Assembly: GCA_048296855.1 (NCBI GenBank)
Contig: CP182631.1
Strand: one strand, 5' to 3'
DNA from: Pseudocolwellia sp048296855
Lineage (GTDB): Bacteria > Pseudomonadota > Gammaproteobacteria > Enterobacterales > Alteromonadaceae
DNA: 64,000 nt
The notes under the pieces were generated by a model that saw only the letters and a program-made list of their open reading frames with translations, searched no databases and was not told the origin of the DNA. The position numbers and the translations under genes are program-made. Positions 27,888 to 37,157 of the stretch are shown in pieces. Numbering within the stretch: position 1 is the stretch's first letter; each line of letters begins with the position of its first letter.

Positions 27888-28754
27888 TTACTCAACAACC
27901 TTTTTAATCATTAACGAACCATCAATATGAACATCTCTTTGCGGAAAGGCGATAACAATATTATGTTGCGTAAATAATTCGTCAATCTGAAATCTTACTT
28001 CACTTCGAGCTGTTCGTAATCCTCCTTCAACATTAGAGTTTATCCAGAATATAGCTTCAAAAATTAAGGCATTGTCACCAAAGTCTTCAAAGGTAACGAT
28101 AGGTTTAGGATCACTAAGAATGTTCTCTTGGTTATCAATAACTTGTTGTAGTAACTGAGCCACAAGTTTTGCTGATGTACCATAAGCTACACCTATACGC
28201 ACAGAAGTACGTACAAGTCGGTCAACTAATGTCCAGTTTACAACGGTATTTTCTAACAGCTTACTATTCGGAATGAGTAAATGTACGCCATCTGTTCTTC
28301 TTATGCGTGTTGAACGCGTATTAATTTTTTCTACAATACCTTTTGCATTATCTACTTCAAGAAAATCCCCTATACGAATGGGTTTTTCCCACATTAATAT
28401 CCAACCACTAATAAAATTATTAATAATATTTTGTGCGCCGAAACCAAATCCAATAGCGATGGCACCTGATAGAAATGCAAAGGCTGTAATAGGAACATTG
28501 ATTAAGTCGAGTATGGTGATGACCAATATGGTAATAGCAACAACATAGAATAGACGTTGTAAAAGATGGATAACATTAGGATCGGTATGTCTTGATACTA
28601 AACGTCTTGAGATAAACTTAATCAGAATTTTGGTTAGCCATAAACCAAGCATTATCCAAACAGGTATGAGAATAATGCTTTTCAAGGTAAGAGGTTGTCC
28701 GCCTATTACTAAAATGCTTGTATTGAGGAAGGTACTTGCTTGCTCTAACGTCAT
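27888..28754 (-). CDS. Mechanosensitive ion channel family protein (MscS-like)
   Basis: A 288-residue membrane protein. Membrane helices lie at about 22-44, 64-85 and 88-118. The third contains the Ala/Gly-rich pore sequence FAFLSGAIAIGFGFGAQN, followed by FISGWILMWEKPIRIGDFLEV and the beta-domain signatures STRIRRTDGVHLLIPNSKLLE. The C-terminal alpha/beta domain ends in AFPQRDVHI. It gates on membrane tension. It is the last gene downstream of the rimK cluster but is separated from it by about 60 bases. Confidence 0.9.
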   Translation of the reverse strand: MTLEQASTFLNTSILVIGGQPLTLKSIILIPVWIMLGLWLTKILIKFISRRLVSRHTDPNVIHLLQRLFYVVAITILVITILDLINVPITAFAFLSGAIAIGFGFGAQNIINNFISGWILMWEKPIRIGDFLEVDNAKGIVEKINTRSTRIRRTDGVHLLIPNSKLLENTVVNWTLVDRLVRTSVRIGVAYGTSAKLVAQLLQQVIDNQENILSDPKPIVTFEDFGDNALIFEAIFWINSNVEGGLRTARSEVRFQIDELFTQHNIVIAFPQRDVHIDGSLMIKKVVE

Positions 28755-28814
28755 AGGTTCTCCATTTATTTTAAGAGCACTTAACTATTTTTATTTTAGG
28801 TGCTCTTATATATT

Positions 28815-29258
28815 TTATTTTTTAGTTATTGTTTGTAAAAAAACAAGAGAAGGGTCAACTAAAAATTGATCGCCTAGCGCTTCTCTACCTAACAACATTA
28901 AATAGTTCATATCAGATCTATCGGTTAAGGTAATTTCAATCGCCCATGTTTTGTCACCGAGTGTTATTGGTGTTTTTATAACGTAGCGTTGTTCAGCTTC
29001 ACCATTAGACGATTTTACTTTTCTGATATCGCTTAAAGGCGCTGTACAAGAAACCAGCCGGCTAACATTATGAATGTCAGGATGAATATCAAAAGTAACG
29101 TAAGGTTTACCTTTTTTCATTAATCTAACAATGTTATCCACATGCAGCGACGAAGTTTTTGCGCCGGTATCAACTCTTACTTGTAAATCAGTAATAGCAA
29201 GATCAGGTAAGTCGATCGACTCTAATCGGCCGATAATCGTTTTAGTATCACTATTCAT
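28815..29258 (-). CDS. ATP-dependent zinc protease family protein (RimB-like)
   Basis: A 147-residue retropepsin-like protein (DUF785/PF05618). The aspartyl-protease-type motif VDTGAKTSSLHV is at about 28-39, and LGREAL lies near 123 as the second conserved strand. In Pseudomonas a protein of this family (RimB) is encoded with RimK and counteracts its glutamate tailing of ribosomal protein S6. Third gene of the rimK cluster, so a role as its antagonist is likely here. Confidence 0.78.
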   Translation of the reverse strand: MNSDTKTIIGRLESIDLPDLAITDLQVRVDTGAKTSSLHVDNIVRLMKKGKPYVTFDIHPDIHNVSRLVSCTAPLSDIRKVKSSNGEAEQRYVIKTPITLGDKTWAIEITLTDRSDMNYLMLLGREALGDQFLVDPSLVFLQTITKK

Positions 29259-29301
29259 AATATTCTCTAAATTGTCTTTATAACTAATAATGATTTATGT
29301 G

Positions 29302-30330
29302 TTAAAGGTATAAACCACTTTCAGGTAGTAATAAATCTTGTACTGTTTCTATGTGCTCAGCAATTTCTTCATCACTTTCTTTAAAGTAAGCGATATGAAA
29401 CATTGCTTCGCCTTCTTGTACTAAAGGTATATTTTGTTTACCAATTAATATGCCTGAACGTGACGCGGTTACAACGCCCAACACATCACCATACGGGCTA
29501 CCAATTTCGGCTAATAATTCACCTTTCGTTATTTGGTCGCCTAAATTGACTTTGTTATTTACTATGCCACTGGCATTGGCTCTATGCCAACCACTGCTAT
29601 TAGCAATATAAGGGTCTGTTGGTTTCTTTTTACGTGGTTTTTTACGCATTAGACCTAAATGTTGTAATACATTTTCAATACCTCTTATACCTGCTCTAAT
29701 AGAAAACTCATCAAAACGTAAGGCTTCACCGGCTTCGTAAAGTAGTACTTTGGTGTTGTTTTTAACTGCAGCATCTCTTAATGAGCCGTCAATAATGGTT
29801 GAGTGTAAAACAACGGGTACGCCAAACACTTGCGCAAGTAACTTTGTTTCTTCGTCTTCCATATCGCCTCGAATTTGAGGCAAGTTAGAGCGATGAATTG
29901 CACCCGTATGTAAATCAATACCATAGTCGCAATGTTTCACTATTTCGTTCAAAAATATATGTGCAACACGCGCAGCTAATGAACCTTTAGCTGAACCTGG
30001 AAAACAGCGGTTTAAGTCTCTGCGATCAGGCATATAGCGACTTTGGTTAACAACACCATATACGTTCACCATAGGAACAGCGATAACAGTTCCTCTAATA
30101 ATTTTGAAATTCTTTTGGCTAATTAAACGTCTAATAATTTCGATACCATTTAATTCATCGCCATGTACAGCAGCACTGATAAATATAGTTGGACCGGGTT
30201 TTTTAGCGCGAATGATGTGAATGGGTAAAGAGACATCCGCGTCGGTATATAACTTAGCTACAGGGAGTTCAATTTTACGTTGTTCTCCGGGTAAAATTTC
30301 AAATTCACCTATTCGTAATACATCACTCAT
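29302..30330 (-). CDS. Succinylglutamate desuccinylase/aspartoacylase family protein
   Basis: A 342-residue zinc carboxypeptidase-like hydrolase. The metal motif HGDELNG (about 60) and the later DLHTG (about 139) give the His, Glu and His ligands, and YEAGEALRFDE near 203 carries the catalytic Glu region. The C-terminal domain (about 245-310) looks like a beta-barrel or lipoyl-like fold. This gene type often travels with rimK, and deglutamylation or small-molecule acyl-amino acid hydrolysis are both possible. The start is 9 bases from the rimK stop codon. Confidence 0.8.
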   Translation of the reverse strand: MSDVLRIGEFEILPGEQRKIELPVAKLYTDADVSLPIHIIRAKKPGPTIFISAAVHGDELNGIEIIRRLISQKNFKIIRGTVIAVPMVNVYGVVNQSRYMPDRRDLNRCFPGSAKGSLAARVAHIFLNEIVKHCDYGIDLHTGAIHRSNLPQIRGDMEDEETKLLAQVFGVPVVLHSTIIDGSLRDAAVKNNTKVLLYEAGEALRFDEFSIRAGIRGIENVLQHLGLMRKKPRKKKPTDPYIANSSGWHRANASGIVNNKVNLGDQITKGELLAEIGSPYGDVLGVVTASRSGILIGKQNIPLVQEGEAMFHIAYFKESDEEIAEHIETVQDLLLPESGLYL

Positions 30331-30338
30331 TGTTGATA

Positions 30339-31247
30339 TTATCCTTGTCCGCGTGTTTTGTTATTCGATGTATTGTTTTCATTTTTTTCAATGAAGTCAA
30401 AAACCATACCGGCAATGTTTTTACCTGTCGCCGTTTCAATACCTTCAAGACCTGGAGATGAGTTAACTTCCATTACCATAGGCCCGTTAATTGATTGTAA
30501 TAAATCTACACCACATACATTTAAGCCCATTGCTTTTGCAGCATTAACGGCTGTTTCTCTTTCAGCTTTACTTAATTTAACTACTTCGGCTGAGCCACCA
30601 CGATGTAAGTTAGATCTAAACTCGCCTTCAGCACCTTGTCGTTTCATGGCTGCAACAACGCGTCCGCCAATCACTAAACAGCGAATATCAGCACCGCCAG
30701 ACTCTTTAATATATTCTTGTACTAGTATGTTGGCTTTTAGTCCCATAAAGGCTTCGATAATACTTTCAGCGGCTTTAGCTGTATCAGCAAGTACAACACC
30801 TATGCCTTGAGTACCTTCAAGTAGTTTAATAACTAATGGTGCGCCACCTACATTTTTAATTAAATCTTTAATATTATCTGGCTTGCTCGCAAACCCAGTT
30901 CTTGGTAAGCCAATACCTTTTCTTGATAATAATTGTAGTGAGCGTAATTTGTCACGAGAGCGACTGATTGCTACTGATTCGTTAACATTAAATGTTCCCA
31001 TCATTTCAAATTGACGCGCTACAGCGGTACCGTAAAAAGTAATAGAAGCACCAATACGAGGAATAATAGCATCGTATTTTGGTAACTCTTTACCGTGGTA
31101 ACGAACTGTTGGACGACTACTCGTAATATCCATATAGCAATGTAATGTGTCTATAACATCCACTTCGTGGCCTTGTGCTTCACCTGCTTCTTTTAAGCGT
31201 CGAGTAGAGTATAGGTTTGGGTTTCTTGATAAAATGGCTATTTTCAT
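30339..31247 (-). CDS. rimK: Ribosomal protein S6--L-glutamate ligase
   Basis: A 302-residue ATP-grasp enzyme that adds glutamates to the C-terminus of ribosomal protein S6 and can make poly-alpha-glutamate. It starts at MKIAILSRNPNLYSTRRL, with RBS AGGAAG about 9 bases upstream; the open frame reaches 31310 but the extra residues are not conserved. ATP-grasp features are KLLEGTQGIGV, QEYIKESGGADIRC and the metal-binding EVNSSPGLEGIE near the end. It leads a three-gene cluster with two hydrolases. Confidence 0.95.
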   Translation of the reverse strand: MKIAILSRNPNLYSTRRLKEAGEAQGHEVDVIDTLHCYMDITSSRPTVRYHGKELPKYDAIIPRIGASITFYGTAVARQFEMMGTFNVNESVAISRSRDKLRSLQLLSRKGIGLPRTGFASKPDNIKDLIKNVGGAPLVIKLLEGTQGIGVVLADTAKAAESIIEAFMGLKANILVQEYIKESGGADIRCLVIGGRVVAAMKRQGAEGEFRSNLHRGGSAEVVKLSKAERETAVNAAKAMGLNVCGVDLLQSINGPMVMEVNSSPGLEGIETATGKNIAGMVFDFIEKNENNTSNNKTRGQG

Positions 31248-31459
31248 GTTGTTCGTCTTCCTAATAAAAGTAATACCAGCTTCATTAATGAAGTTGGAAT
31301 AAAGGGACATTCAATAGTAAGCGTGACACTAACAACCGCCGAAATGCATTAAATGCCTTAATGTGTGCCGCAGTGTATACACTACAAACTGGACAATAAA
31401 ACTAAATATTTTATACTGTTTAACAAATATTTTTGATTAGACTGGTTTAAGCGTAGACG

Positions 31460-32308
31460 ATGAAAATTGAATTGCTAAAAACATTTCTCGAGGTCAGCCG
31501 AACCTTACATTTTAGAGTTGCTTCTGAAACTTTATTTATAACCCAATCTGCCGTAAGTGCCAGAATAAAATTACTCGAAGATGATTTAGGTGTTTTGTTA
31601 TTCGATCGTAGTCAAAAGCATTTAAAATTAACACCAGAAGGGCATAGGCTAATTAAACATGCCAATGAACTTATTTTTATGTGGCAAAAAACCAAACAAG
31701 ATGTAGGGATTGCACAAAGTAATACAACTCAGTTGGTGATTGGCTCTATGATGTCTATTTGGGATATAGCCTTACAAGATTGGTTACAAAAACTGCATAA
31801 AAATATGGATGATTGTAGTTTATTAACGGCTACATATAGCCCTGTAGAATTGAGAAAAAGCCTGTTAAATCGGGTTATTGATATTGCTTTTTTATTTGAA
31901 CCTTCTTTTGTTGAAGATTTGATCACAGAAAAAGTTGCGACAGTACCTCTGCATTTAGTATCAACTAATCCGAGCGATATAGATAATTCAGATCATCTTG
32001 AAAATTTTATTATGGTTGATTATGGAGAGTCGGTTAACGTGAAATATATGCGAGACTTTCAACATGCTCCGGCTGCTAAGCATCATATGAATCAACCGAT
32101 TGTTGCTTTAAATTTTATACTTGATGTAGGAGGTTGTGCTTACTTACCAAGGCAAATGACTTTTGAATATGTGCGTAAGAAAAAGTTGTATATAGTGGAA
32201 AATTCGCCTGTTTACTCACGTGATATTTACGCAAATTATTTGGCTAAAAGCCAAAAAGTAGAAATGATCGAACAAGCTATTGAGTTGTTTCCTTTTGTAA
32301 AACTATAA
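31460..32308 (+). CDS. LysR family regulator, HdfR-like
   Basis: A 282-residue regulator. The N-terminal winged helix-turn-helix (1-65) reads FLEVSRTLHFRVASETLFITQSAVSARIKLLEDDLG, close to HdfR-type LysR proteins. The rest is a periplasmic-binding-protein-like effector domain, somewhat diverged. It is transcribed divergently from rimK, about 210 bases away, so it may regulate that cluster, but no operator can be assigned. HdfR represses flagellar flhDC in E. coli; the target here is unknown. Confidence 0.85.
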   Translation: MKIELLKTFLEVSRTLHFRVASETLFITQSAVSARIKLLEDDLGVLLFDRSQKHLKLTPEGHRLIKHANELIFMWQKTKQDVGIAQSNTTQLVIGSMMSIWDIALQDWLQKLHKNMDDCSLLTATYSPVELRKSLLNRVIDIAFLFEPSFVEDLITEKVATVPLHLVSTNPSDIDNSDHLENFIMVDYGESVNVKYMRDFQHAPAAKHHMNQPIVALNFILDVGGCAYLPRQMTFEYVRKKKLYIVENSPVYSRDIYANYLAKSQKVEMIEQAIELFPFVKL

Positions 32309-32399
32309 CTCATCTTATCCTGTCAGCTTTTTCAAACGAACAAAATAAAATGAGTTATTTAAATAAACTATCGAGTAGATTTTACTTCTCAAATATTGA

Positions 32400-32648
32400 T
32401 TATTTTGCTGAAGGTAACGATTTTACTTCGTTATAACCATTCGATACTAAATCATCATTTACACACTCAAGTAAGTAAGCTTTTAACTCTTCGCTTGCTA
32501 CTTCATCTTCTGCCGCGTCTTGTTTACACATTGCGAGAACAGATTGAATATAAGAAGCAGAAGCTTGCTCTGAACTTTCGTTGTCTTCATCAGCAAAAGT
32601 AAATGTGCTAACGGCTGTTAATAGAGTGATTAAAAGTAATTTTTTCAT
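32400..32648 (-). CDS. Small secreted protein of unknown function
   Basis: An 82-residue protein with a clear signal peptide (MKKLLLITLLTAVSTFTFA, cleavage before DEDN). The mature part of about 63 residues is acidic and has two Cys (in AMCKQ and LLECVND) that could form a disulfide. I do not recognise a family. A good ribosome binding site region (AGGATAAC) precedes the start. It follows the gene at 32664-32900 by 15 bases on the same strand, suggesting cotranscription. Confidence 0.65.
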   Translation of the reverse strand: MKKLLLITLLTAVSTFTFADEDNESSEQASASYIQSVLAMCKQDAAEDEVASEELKAYLLECVNDDLVSNGYNEVKSLPSAK

Positions 32649-32663
32649 TTTGTTATCCTAAAA

Positions 32664-32900
32664 TTAGTGTTCCCATTCGTCAATTAACGTGTTGGTTTCT
32701 TGATCTAACCAACGTTTTTCACGAAGCATATCAAGCCTCTTTTTTACAATAAGCTTATGTTTTGTTTTTTTCTTAATGGCGGTCTTATTTCCAGAACCAT
32801 AGGCTATTTCAAAACCTGAAATGCCTGAATTAAAATACGAATCATCGTCTAAGCTTATATCTTCATCTAAGCTTGCGTCATCATATTCACTAACGTTCAT
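32664..32900 (-). CDS. Small charged cytosolic protein, unknown function
   Basis: 78 residues. The start at 32900 is chosen because AGAGGA lies 8 bases upstream; the frame extends to 32927 without support. The N-terminal half is very acidic (YDDASLDEDISLDDD), and the C-terminal half is basic and helical (KKKTKHKLIVKKRLDMLREKRW). It resembles PA3496-type small proteins in layout, but I cannot confirm this. No signal peptide or membrane segment. Confidence 0.6.
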   Translation of the reverse strand: MNVSEYDDASLDEDISLDDDSYFNSGISGFEIAYGSGNKTAIKKKTKHKLIVKKRLDMLREKRWLDQETNTLIDEWEH

Positions 32901-33026
32901 TAATTTTTCCTCTAAAAAATTCACCATTGAATTTCGCTAGATATTGAGTTGAAAATAAGAATAAGAAAAGCTAAATGTTTTTGTTTCGAAGATAAAAAAT
33001 TTTGATGAATAGAGGGAGGGGGGATA

Positions 33027-33075
33027 TACCCGTTATTATTCAAGATGCAGGTTTCTGTGGGAACTAAAAACAATT
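33027..33075. repeat. Truncated, inverted copy of the MITE-like element
   Basis: From TACCCGTTATTATTCAAG through ATGCAGGTTTCTGTGGGAAC to CAATT this is the reverse complement of the right end of 1763-2118 and 7966-8216, with few changes. It is preceded by TA (33025-33026). The match stops at 33075 and no second end is seen, so it is a fragment. It follows a G-rich run at 33014-33023. Confidence 0.75.
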
Positions 33076-33216
33076 ATTAGTGACTCTGTATTTTAGTGTG
33101 ACTGATGTTACTCACCATAAAAATTTTTAATGCGTAGGGTAAAAATTTAACGTTTTAATATTTCACCTTACCTAATATAGAATTTAACAATAGAGAAATA
33201 TAAGTTAATCATCATT

Positions 33217-33714
33217 ATGTTAATGCCTAAGCTACAGCCTTTCCCAATTAAAACCCAAAAACAGAGCTTTTTAACAAAGCTATTTAAACTACTAATACGC
33301 AAGCGTCAATGGCAAGTTATTGAAGATTGGCGTTATAAGTTACCGAATAACCGAACTATTATTATTCCCAAAGGGTTTGTGTTTGATGGTAGTTCATACC
33401 CTTGGATTGTTTGGCTGTTTTTTTCACCAACAGGTTTGTTGTTAGTTCCTGTGATCATTCATGATTTTTGCTTTAAATATAATTATTTATGGGCTATTCA
33501 AGATGAAAAAGTGTTTAAATTTAAGCAGAATAATGGCTTTTTTAATTGGTGTGCATTAATTAGAAATATTGGTATTAAAAGAAATGAATTAATGATGATC
33601 GATTATTTTATTTGGTTATTAACGCTATTTTTTGGTTGGATAAATTGGCTCTTGTTAAGAAGAGTAGAGCACAAAGAGATATGTCCACAAGGGCATCTAA
33701 CCTCAGATAATTAA
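33217..33714 (+). CDS. DUF1353 family protein
   Basis: A 165-residue protein. The DUF1353 core is seen in WRYKLPNNRTIIIPKGFVFDGSSYP (about 43-67) followed by a hydrophobic stretch and PVIIHDFCFK (about 84-93). One or two hydrophobic segments lie at about 66-86 and 136-150. DUF1353 is common in phages and in bacterial genomes and its function is unknown. The ribosome binding signal is weak; ATG 33223 is an alternative start. Confidence 0.75.
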   Translation: MLMPKLQPFPIKTQKQSFLTKLFKLLIRKRQWQVIEDWRYKLPNNRTIIIPKGFVFDGSSYPWIVWLFFSPTGLLLVPVIIHDFCFKYNYLWAIQDEKVFKFKQNNGFFNWCALIRNIGIKRNELMMIDYFIWLLTLFFGWINWLLLRRVEHKEICPQGHLTSDN

Positions 33715-33820
33715 TTGACCATATTAAGAGGAATAGGTCAATTAATTTGGTTACACCTATACTGTAAACGAATCAGCAGTTTATGCTTATCGCTAAATTT
33801 ACTTGTAAAAAGGGATGTTT

Positions 33821-35008
33821 TTACAAGTATTTTACCCACCATTGAGTTGTTCTTTTTTTATAAAGAGAAAAGGCTTTCGTCGGAAAATAAAGTAATACAG
33901 CTAAAAGTAGTGCTGCCGCCCAAATTTGCCAAACAAAATTAAAACCTAAAATATCACCATTATTTGGCCCTACCAAGGTATAAAAAATGCGGTAACCTAT
34001 CAATAATATATACAGGTGCACTATGTAAAAAAACATAGGTGCGGCACCAAACGATTCTACAACTTTACTGTACTTATTATCTACGTTCTCTAAACAACCG
34101 AGTAATAACCATGCAATACCTAGAGTCAGTAATAAATAGTTTAACGATGGTGGGTATTTACTGTAATTAACAAAAGACTTAATGGTTTCAATTGTATTTA
34201 TACCTGTTGTCCAATCAAGCGTTTCGCCGTATAAATTAAACCCTCGTAGTATTATTAATAGTATTAAAGCGCTAAAGCCTGCGACGAATAATGTTTTTTG
34301 GCGCTTGGTTGACGATATGGCTTGTGAATATAAAGGGCCTGCGAAATACCCTAAGCAAATAACACCAATCCAAGGTAATACGGGGTAAGACGCTTTTACT
34401 TTAACCAAACCATCTGAAATAAGGTAGCCACGGTCGTGTAAAATAGTCCAAAGGGTATAGCCAAATTCATCAGGCGCAAAGCTAATTGGAGTTAATGCGT
34501 TATGACCAAATATAATCGCTAACCCCATAAAAGCAATGAGTTTTATATTCATTTTTACCGCAAGAGAAAGCACTATCATGCTCACTCCTATTGCCCACAT
34601 TACTTGTAGATACAAAATATTGTATGTACCAAACCATGAAAAATTGATCAGTGTGCATTCAATAAAAATAATAAATAAACCGCGTTTAAATAAAAATGAG
34701 CTTGCTGAACGGGTAGGGTTATTATGTGGATGGGCATATAGCCAAGCCGAAAGTCCCGTTAAAAATACAAAAACAGGCGCACATAAATGAGCCGTCATTC
34801 GAGTAAAAAATAACTCTGTACTGGTTTCATTTAATGTCATTGGATCGGTAACATTTTGATGATAAAAAAAGCGCTCTCTTACATGATCTACCAGCATCAA
34901 TAACATAACAAAACCACGTAATATATCGATAGAGGCAATACGTTTTTTAATCGTATCGCTTTGTGAACTTTGTATAGTCGTATTTACTTGAGTGTTATTT
35001 ATAGTCAT
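33821..35008 (-). CDS. DUF1624/heparan-alpha-glucosaminide N-acetyltransferase-like membrane protein
   Basis: A 395-residue protein with about ten membrane helices. The N-terminal signature RIASIDILRGFVMLLMLVDHVRE with the following FFTRMTAHLCAPVFVFLTG marks the DUF1624 / acyltransferase-3-like group. The lumenal acetyltransferase HGSNAT belongs to the same superfamily. The substrate in bacteria is not known; it may acetylate an envelope glycan. It stands alone, with a weak ribosome binding site. Confidence 0.8.
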   Translation of the reverse strand: MTINNTQVNTTIQSSQSDTIKKRIASIDILRGFVMLLMLVDHVRERFFYHQNVTDPMTLNETSTELFFTRMTAHLCAPVFVFLTGLSAWLYAHPHNNPTRSASSFLFKRGLFIIFIECTLINFSWFGTYNILYLQVMWAIGVSMIVLSLAVKMNIKLIAFMGLAIIFGHNALTPISFAPDEFGYTLWTILHDRGYLISDGLVKVKASYPVLPWIGVICLGYFAGPLYSQAISSTKRQKTLFVAGFSALILLIILRGFNLYGETLDWTTGINTIETIKSFVNYSKYPPSLNYLLLTLGIAWLLLGCLENVDNKYSKVVESFGAAPMFFYIVHLYILLIGYRIFYTLVGPNNGDILGFNFVWQIWAAALLLAVLLYFPTKAFSLYKKRTTQWWVKYL

Positions 35009-35336
35009 ATTGTTAGTACATTAATTGATGTGAAAATATTATCGTGTCTAGTGATTAAAATTGATAATATACAGAACTGTGCAGCGCACTTCTTGTATTT
35101 TTTGTTTACTTGCCTCTTACTACTCATTAATAACTACCTTTGAAATACTAGATCAAATTTGATCATAGTATTTGGCTGTCACGACATATCTTAATTCGCT
35201 CTCACTTTTGAAGATATGTGTATAATCTTAAATGTTAATAAAAAGTAAAATAATACCATTAGCTGCTATTATTATTGATTGAAATCCTTCAAAATAGCGC
35301 CAGTGAAATTGATCAATCCTATTTTAGGGGAACGAC
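35009..35336. promoter_or_regulatory. Divergent control region with two inverted repeats
   Basis: GATCAAATTTGATC at 35151-35164 is a perfect 14-bp palindrome and a candidate operator. ACATATCTT (35184-35192) and AAGATATGT (35211-35219) form a second inverted repeat. Both lie between the DUF1624 gene and the thioredoxin-like gene. AGGGGAAC just before 35337 is the ribosome binding site of the latter. Confidence 0.45.
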
Positions 35337-35936
35337 ATGGCAATGACAGAATCAACAATGATGGCGTTAGGTACTAAAGCTCCAGCATTCGCATTAAAAA
35401 ATACTGAAGGCACAATGACATCGCTGTCAGACTTTGATAACGCGAAAGTATTGGTTGTTTTATTTATTTGTAATCACTGTCCTTATGTTATTCATATTGC
35501 ACCTACATTAGCTGAGTTAGCTGAGCAATATAAAGAACAAGGCGTTCAATTTATTGCAATAAACAGTAACGATACAGATACCTACCCAGCTGACAGCTTT
35601 GATAATATGGTGAAAGAAAAAGCTTTACGAGGTTATTCATTCCCTTATTTATTTGATGAAACACAAGCGGTTGCTCAAGCATTTGATGCAGCATGTACAC
35701 CAGATATTTTTGTGTTCGATCAACAACAGAAGCTTGCGTATAGAGGGCAATTTGACAATACACGCCCAACGCGAATTTCTTCAGGTAATTATGACTCAGG
35801 TAAATCACCAGCAACAGGCGAAGATTTAAAAGCAGCAATAAATGGCTTATTAGCAGGCAAGACACTAAGTGAAAACCAAATAGCTTCTATCGGTTGCAAT
35901 ATAAAATGGAAACAAGGTAACGAACCACAATATTAA
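35337..35936 (+). CDS. Thioredoxin/peroxiredoxin-like family protein
   Basis: A 199-residue redoxin of the AhpC/TSA-like group. The active site reads FICNHCPYV (near 44), a CNHC version of the CxxC motif, after the typical first strands APAFALKNTEGTMTSLSDF. The cis-Pro region is CTPDIFVFD near 120. Such proteins are cytosolic and of unknown partner. ATG 35337 is supported by AGGGGAAC; ATG 35343 is an alternative. Confidence 0.85.
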   Translation: MAMTESTMMALGTKAPAFALKNTEGTMTSLSDFDNAKVLVVLFICNHCPYVIHIAPTLAELAEQYKEQGVQFIAINSNDTDTYPADSFDNMVKEKALRGYSFPYLFDETQAVAQAFDAACTPDIFVFDQQQKLAYRGQFDNTRPTRISSGNYDSGKSPATGEDLKAAINGLLAGKTLSENQIASIGCNIKWKQGNEPQY

Positions 35937-36012
35937 TAGAGTGAATTATTTCAGTAATACACTGGAAGCTCTCTGTTTTAACAATTCAAAGTAAATACAA
36001 TTAAGGAATAAC

Positions 36013-36591
36013 ATGAAATTACGTACAATTTTAGTATCGTCATTATTAGTAACAACGTTTTCGGCTAACGCATTTGATTTTTTAGATACCATTAAAGAAG
36101 CTTTAGGTATGGGCGAAAAGCAATCAACTGAACAAGTTCAGACTGCAGCTGACGCAAAAGCAAAAGTTGAAGAGGTTAAAGAAGAGGCTGCGCAAACAAG
36201 TAATGATCTTGTAGGCTATGCATCTGAGAAATTAGGTTTATCTAAAGAAATGACATCAGGCGCATTAGGTGCTCTTTTTAAAGTCGCTAAAGATAATTTA
36301 GGTGATAACTTTTCTTCAATAAGTGAAGCTATACCGGGTGTAGAAAACTATATTCAAAATGCTCCTGAAGCGGCTAAATCTTCATTGGGTGGCTTAGCTT
36401 CTTCTTTAGGTAAAGGCAGTGAAGAAGGTCAAGCAGCTTTAAGCTTGGGTTACTTAGATTCAGCATTTAAAAAATTAGGTATTCCAAAAGAAACAGTTTT
36501 ACCATTAGTAGATACGGTAACGAGTTATTTAGAACAAAATAATTATGGTACTGCTGCTGCAATGTTGAAAGAAGGTGTTAACTTTTTATAG
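36013..36591 (+). CDS. DUF2780 (VcgC/VcgE) family protein
   Basis: A 192-residue exported protein with a signal peptide (MKLRTILVSSLLVTTFSANA before FDF). The body is Ala/Gly/Leu-rich and helical, with SGALGALFKVAKDNLGDNF and EAIPGVENYIQNAPEAAKS typical of DUF2780, first noted in Vibrio. The function is unknown. AAGGAA precedes the start. A long imperfect hairpin follows the stop codon. Confidence 0.8.
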   Translation: MKLRTILVSSLLVTTFSANAFDFLDTIKEALGMGEKQSTEQVQTAADAKAKVEEVKEEAAQTSNDLVGYASEKLGLSKEMTSGALGALFKVAKDNLGDNFSSISEAIPGVENYIQNAPEAAKSSLGGLASSLGKGSEEGQAALSLGYLDSAFKKLGIPKETVLPLVDTVTSYLEQNNYGTAAAMLKEGVNFL

Positions 36592-37157
36592 TGCTTGCTA
36601 AAGGTTAGTAAGTCCTAATCTTGAAATGAGATTTTTGTATTTTATCGATTGAATAATGCACTTCATCGTAAACTACAAAGTCTCATTTTTTTATGTGAAT
36701 TTTTTGTTAAATTAATTTGAACGAATATAAAATATCTACAAGCCTTATGTTTACTCGCTTATGTTTTTTTGTTATTTAAGCATGTCATATTTCTTTCAAA
36801 ATAGTTTAATAATTGTCTGGTAATCATCAATAATTCTGGTAATCTTTTGTCACAATTAATTAGGTAGTTCACAAATTGAACAACACATTTAAAGCCTAAT
36901 AATAAGTTTATCCACATAACGTATAAAAAAAATAATAAGTTAATCAAAGCCAATCTTTATTGATTTTGTTAATTAAAACATGAGTTTAACTATATTTTAG
37001 CGTATCGGTCATCAGATCCTTATGCGAACTCTCGATGTTTTCAACAAAGTTATCCACAATTAAAACTGACTTTTTACGTAATTTACTTCATATAGGTAGA
37101 GAGAATTAGCGGAATATGGCATTCTTGTTTCAAATTGTCTGTCAGTAAAAGATTATC
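36592..37157. other. Gene-free region upstream of polA with two DnaA boxes
   Basis: About 565 AT-rich bases. A long imperfect hairpin occupies 36624-36692. Two perfect DnaA-box 9-mers TTATCCACA lie in the same orientation at 36908-36916 and 37050-37058. No convincing gene is seen. The polA promoter should lie near the 3' end. The boxes may mean DnaA control of polA, or chance. Confidence 0.45.
36624..36692 (+). terminator. Terminator-like hairpin after the DUF2780 gene
   Basis: AAATGAGA (36624-36631) pairs with TCTCATTT (36681-36688) and pairing continues imperfectly inwards (TTTGTA/TACAAA). A T-run ends it. Confidence 0.55.

Noticed and set aside
33715..33942. 75-codon open frame after the DUF1353 gene
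   Set aside because: It overlaps the end of the DUF1624 gene on the other strand and has no coding character of its own.
36592..37157. Replication origin
   Set aside because: Only two DnaA boxes are seen and no dnaA, gidA or repeated AT 13-mers lie nearby.
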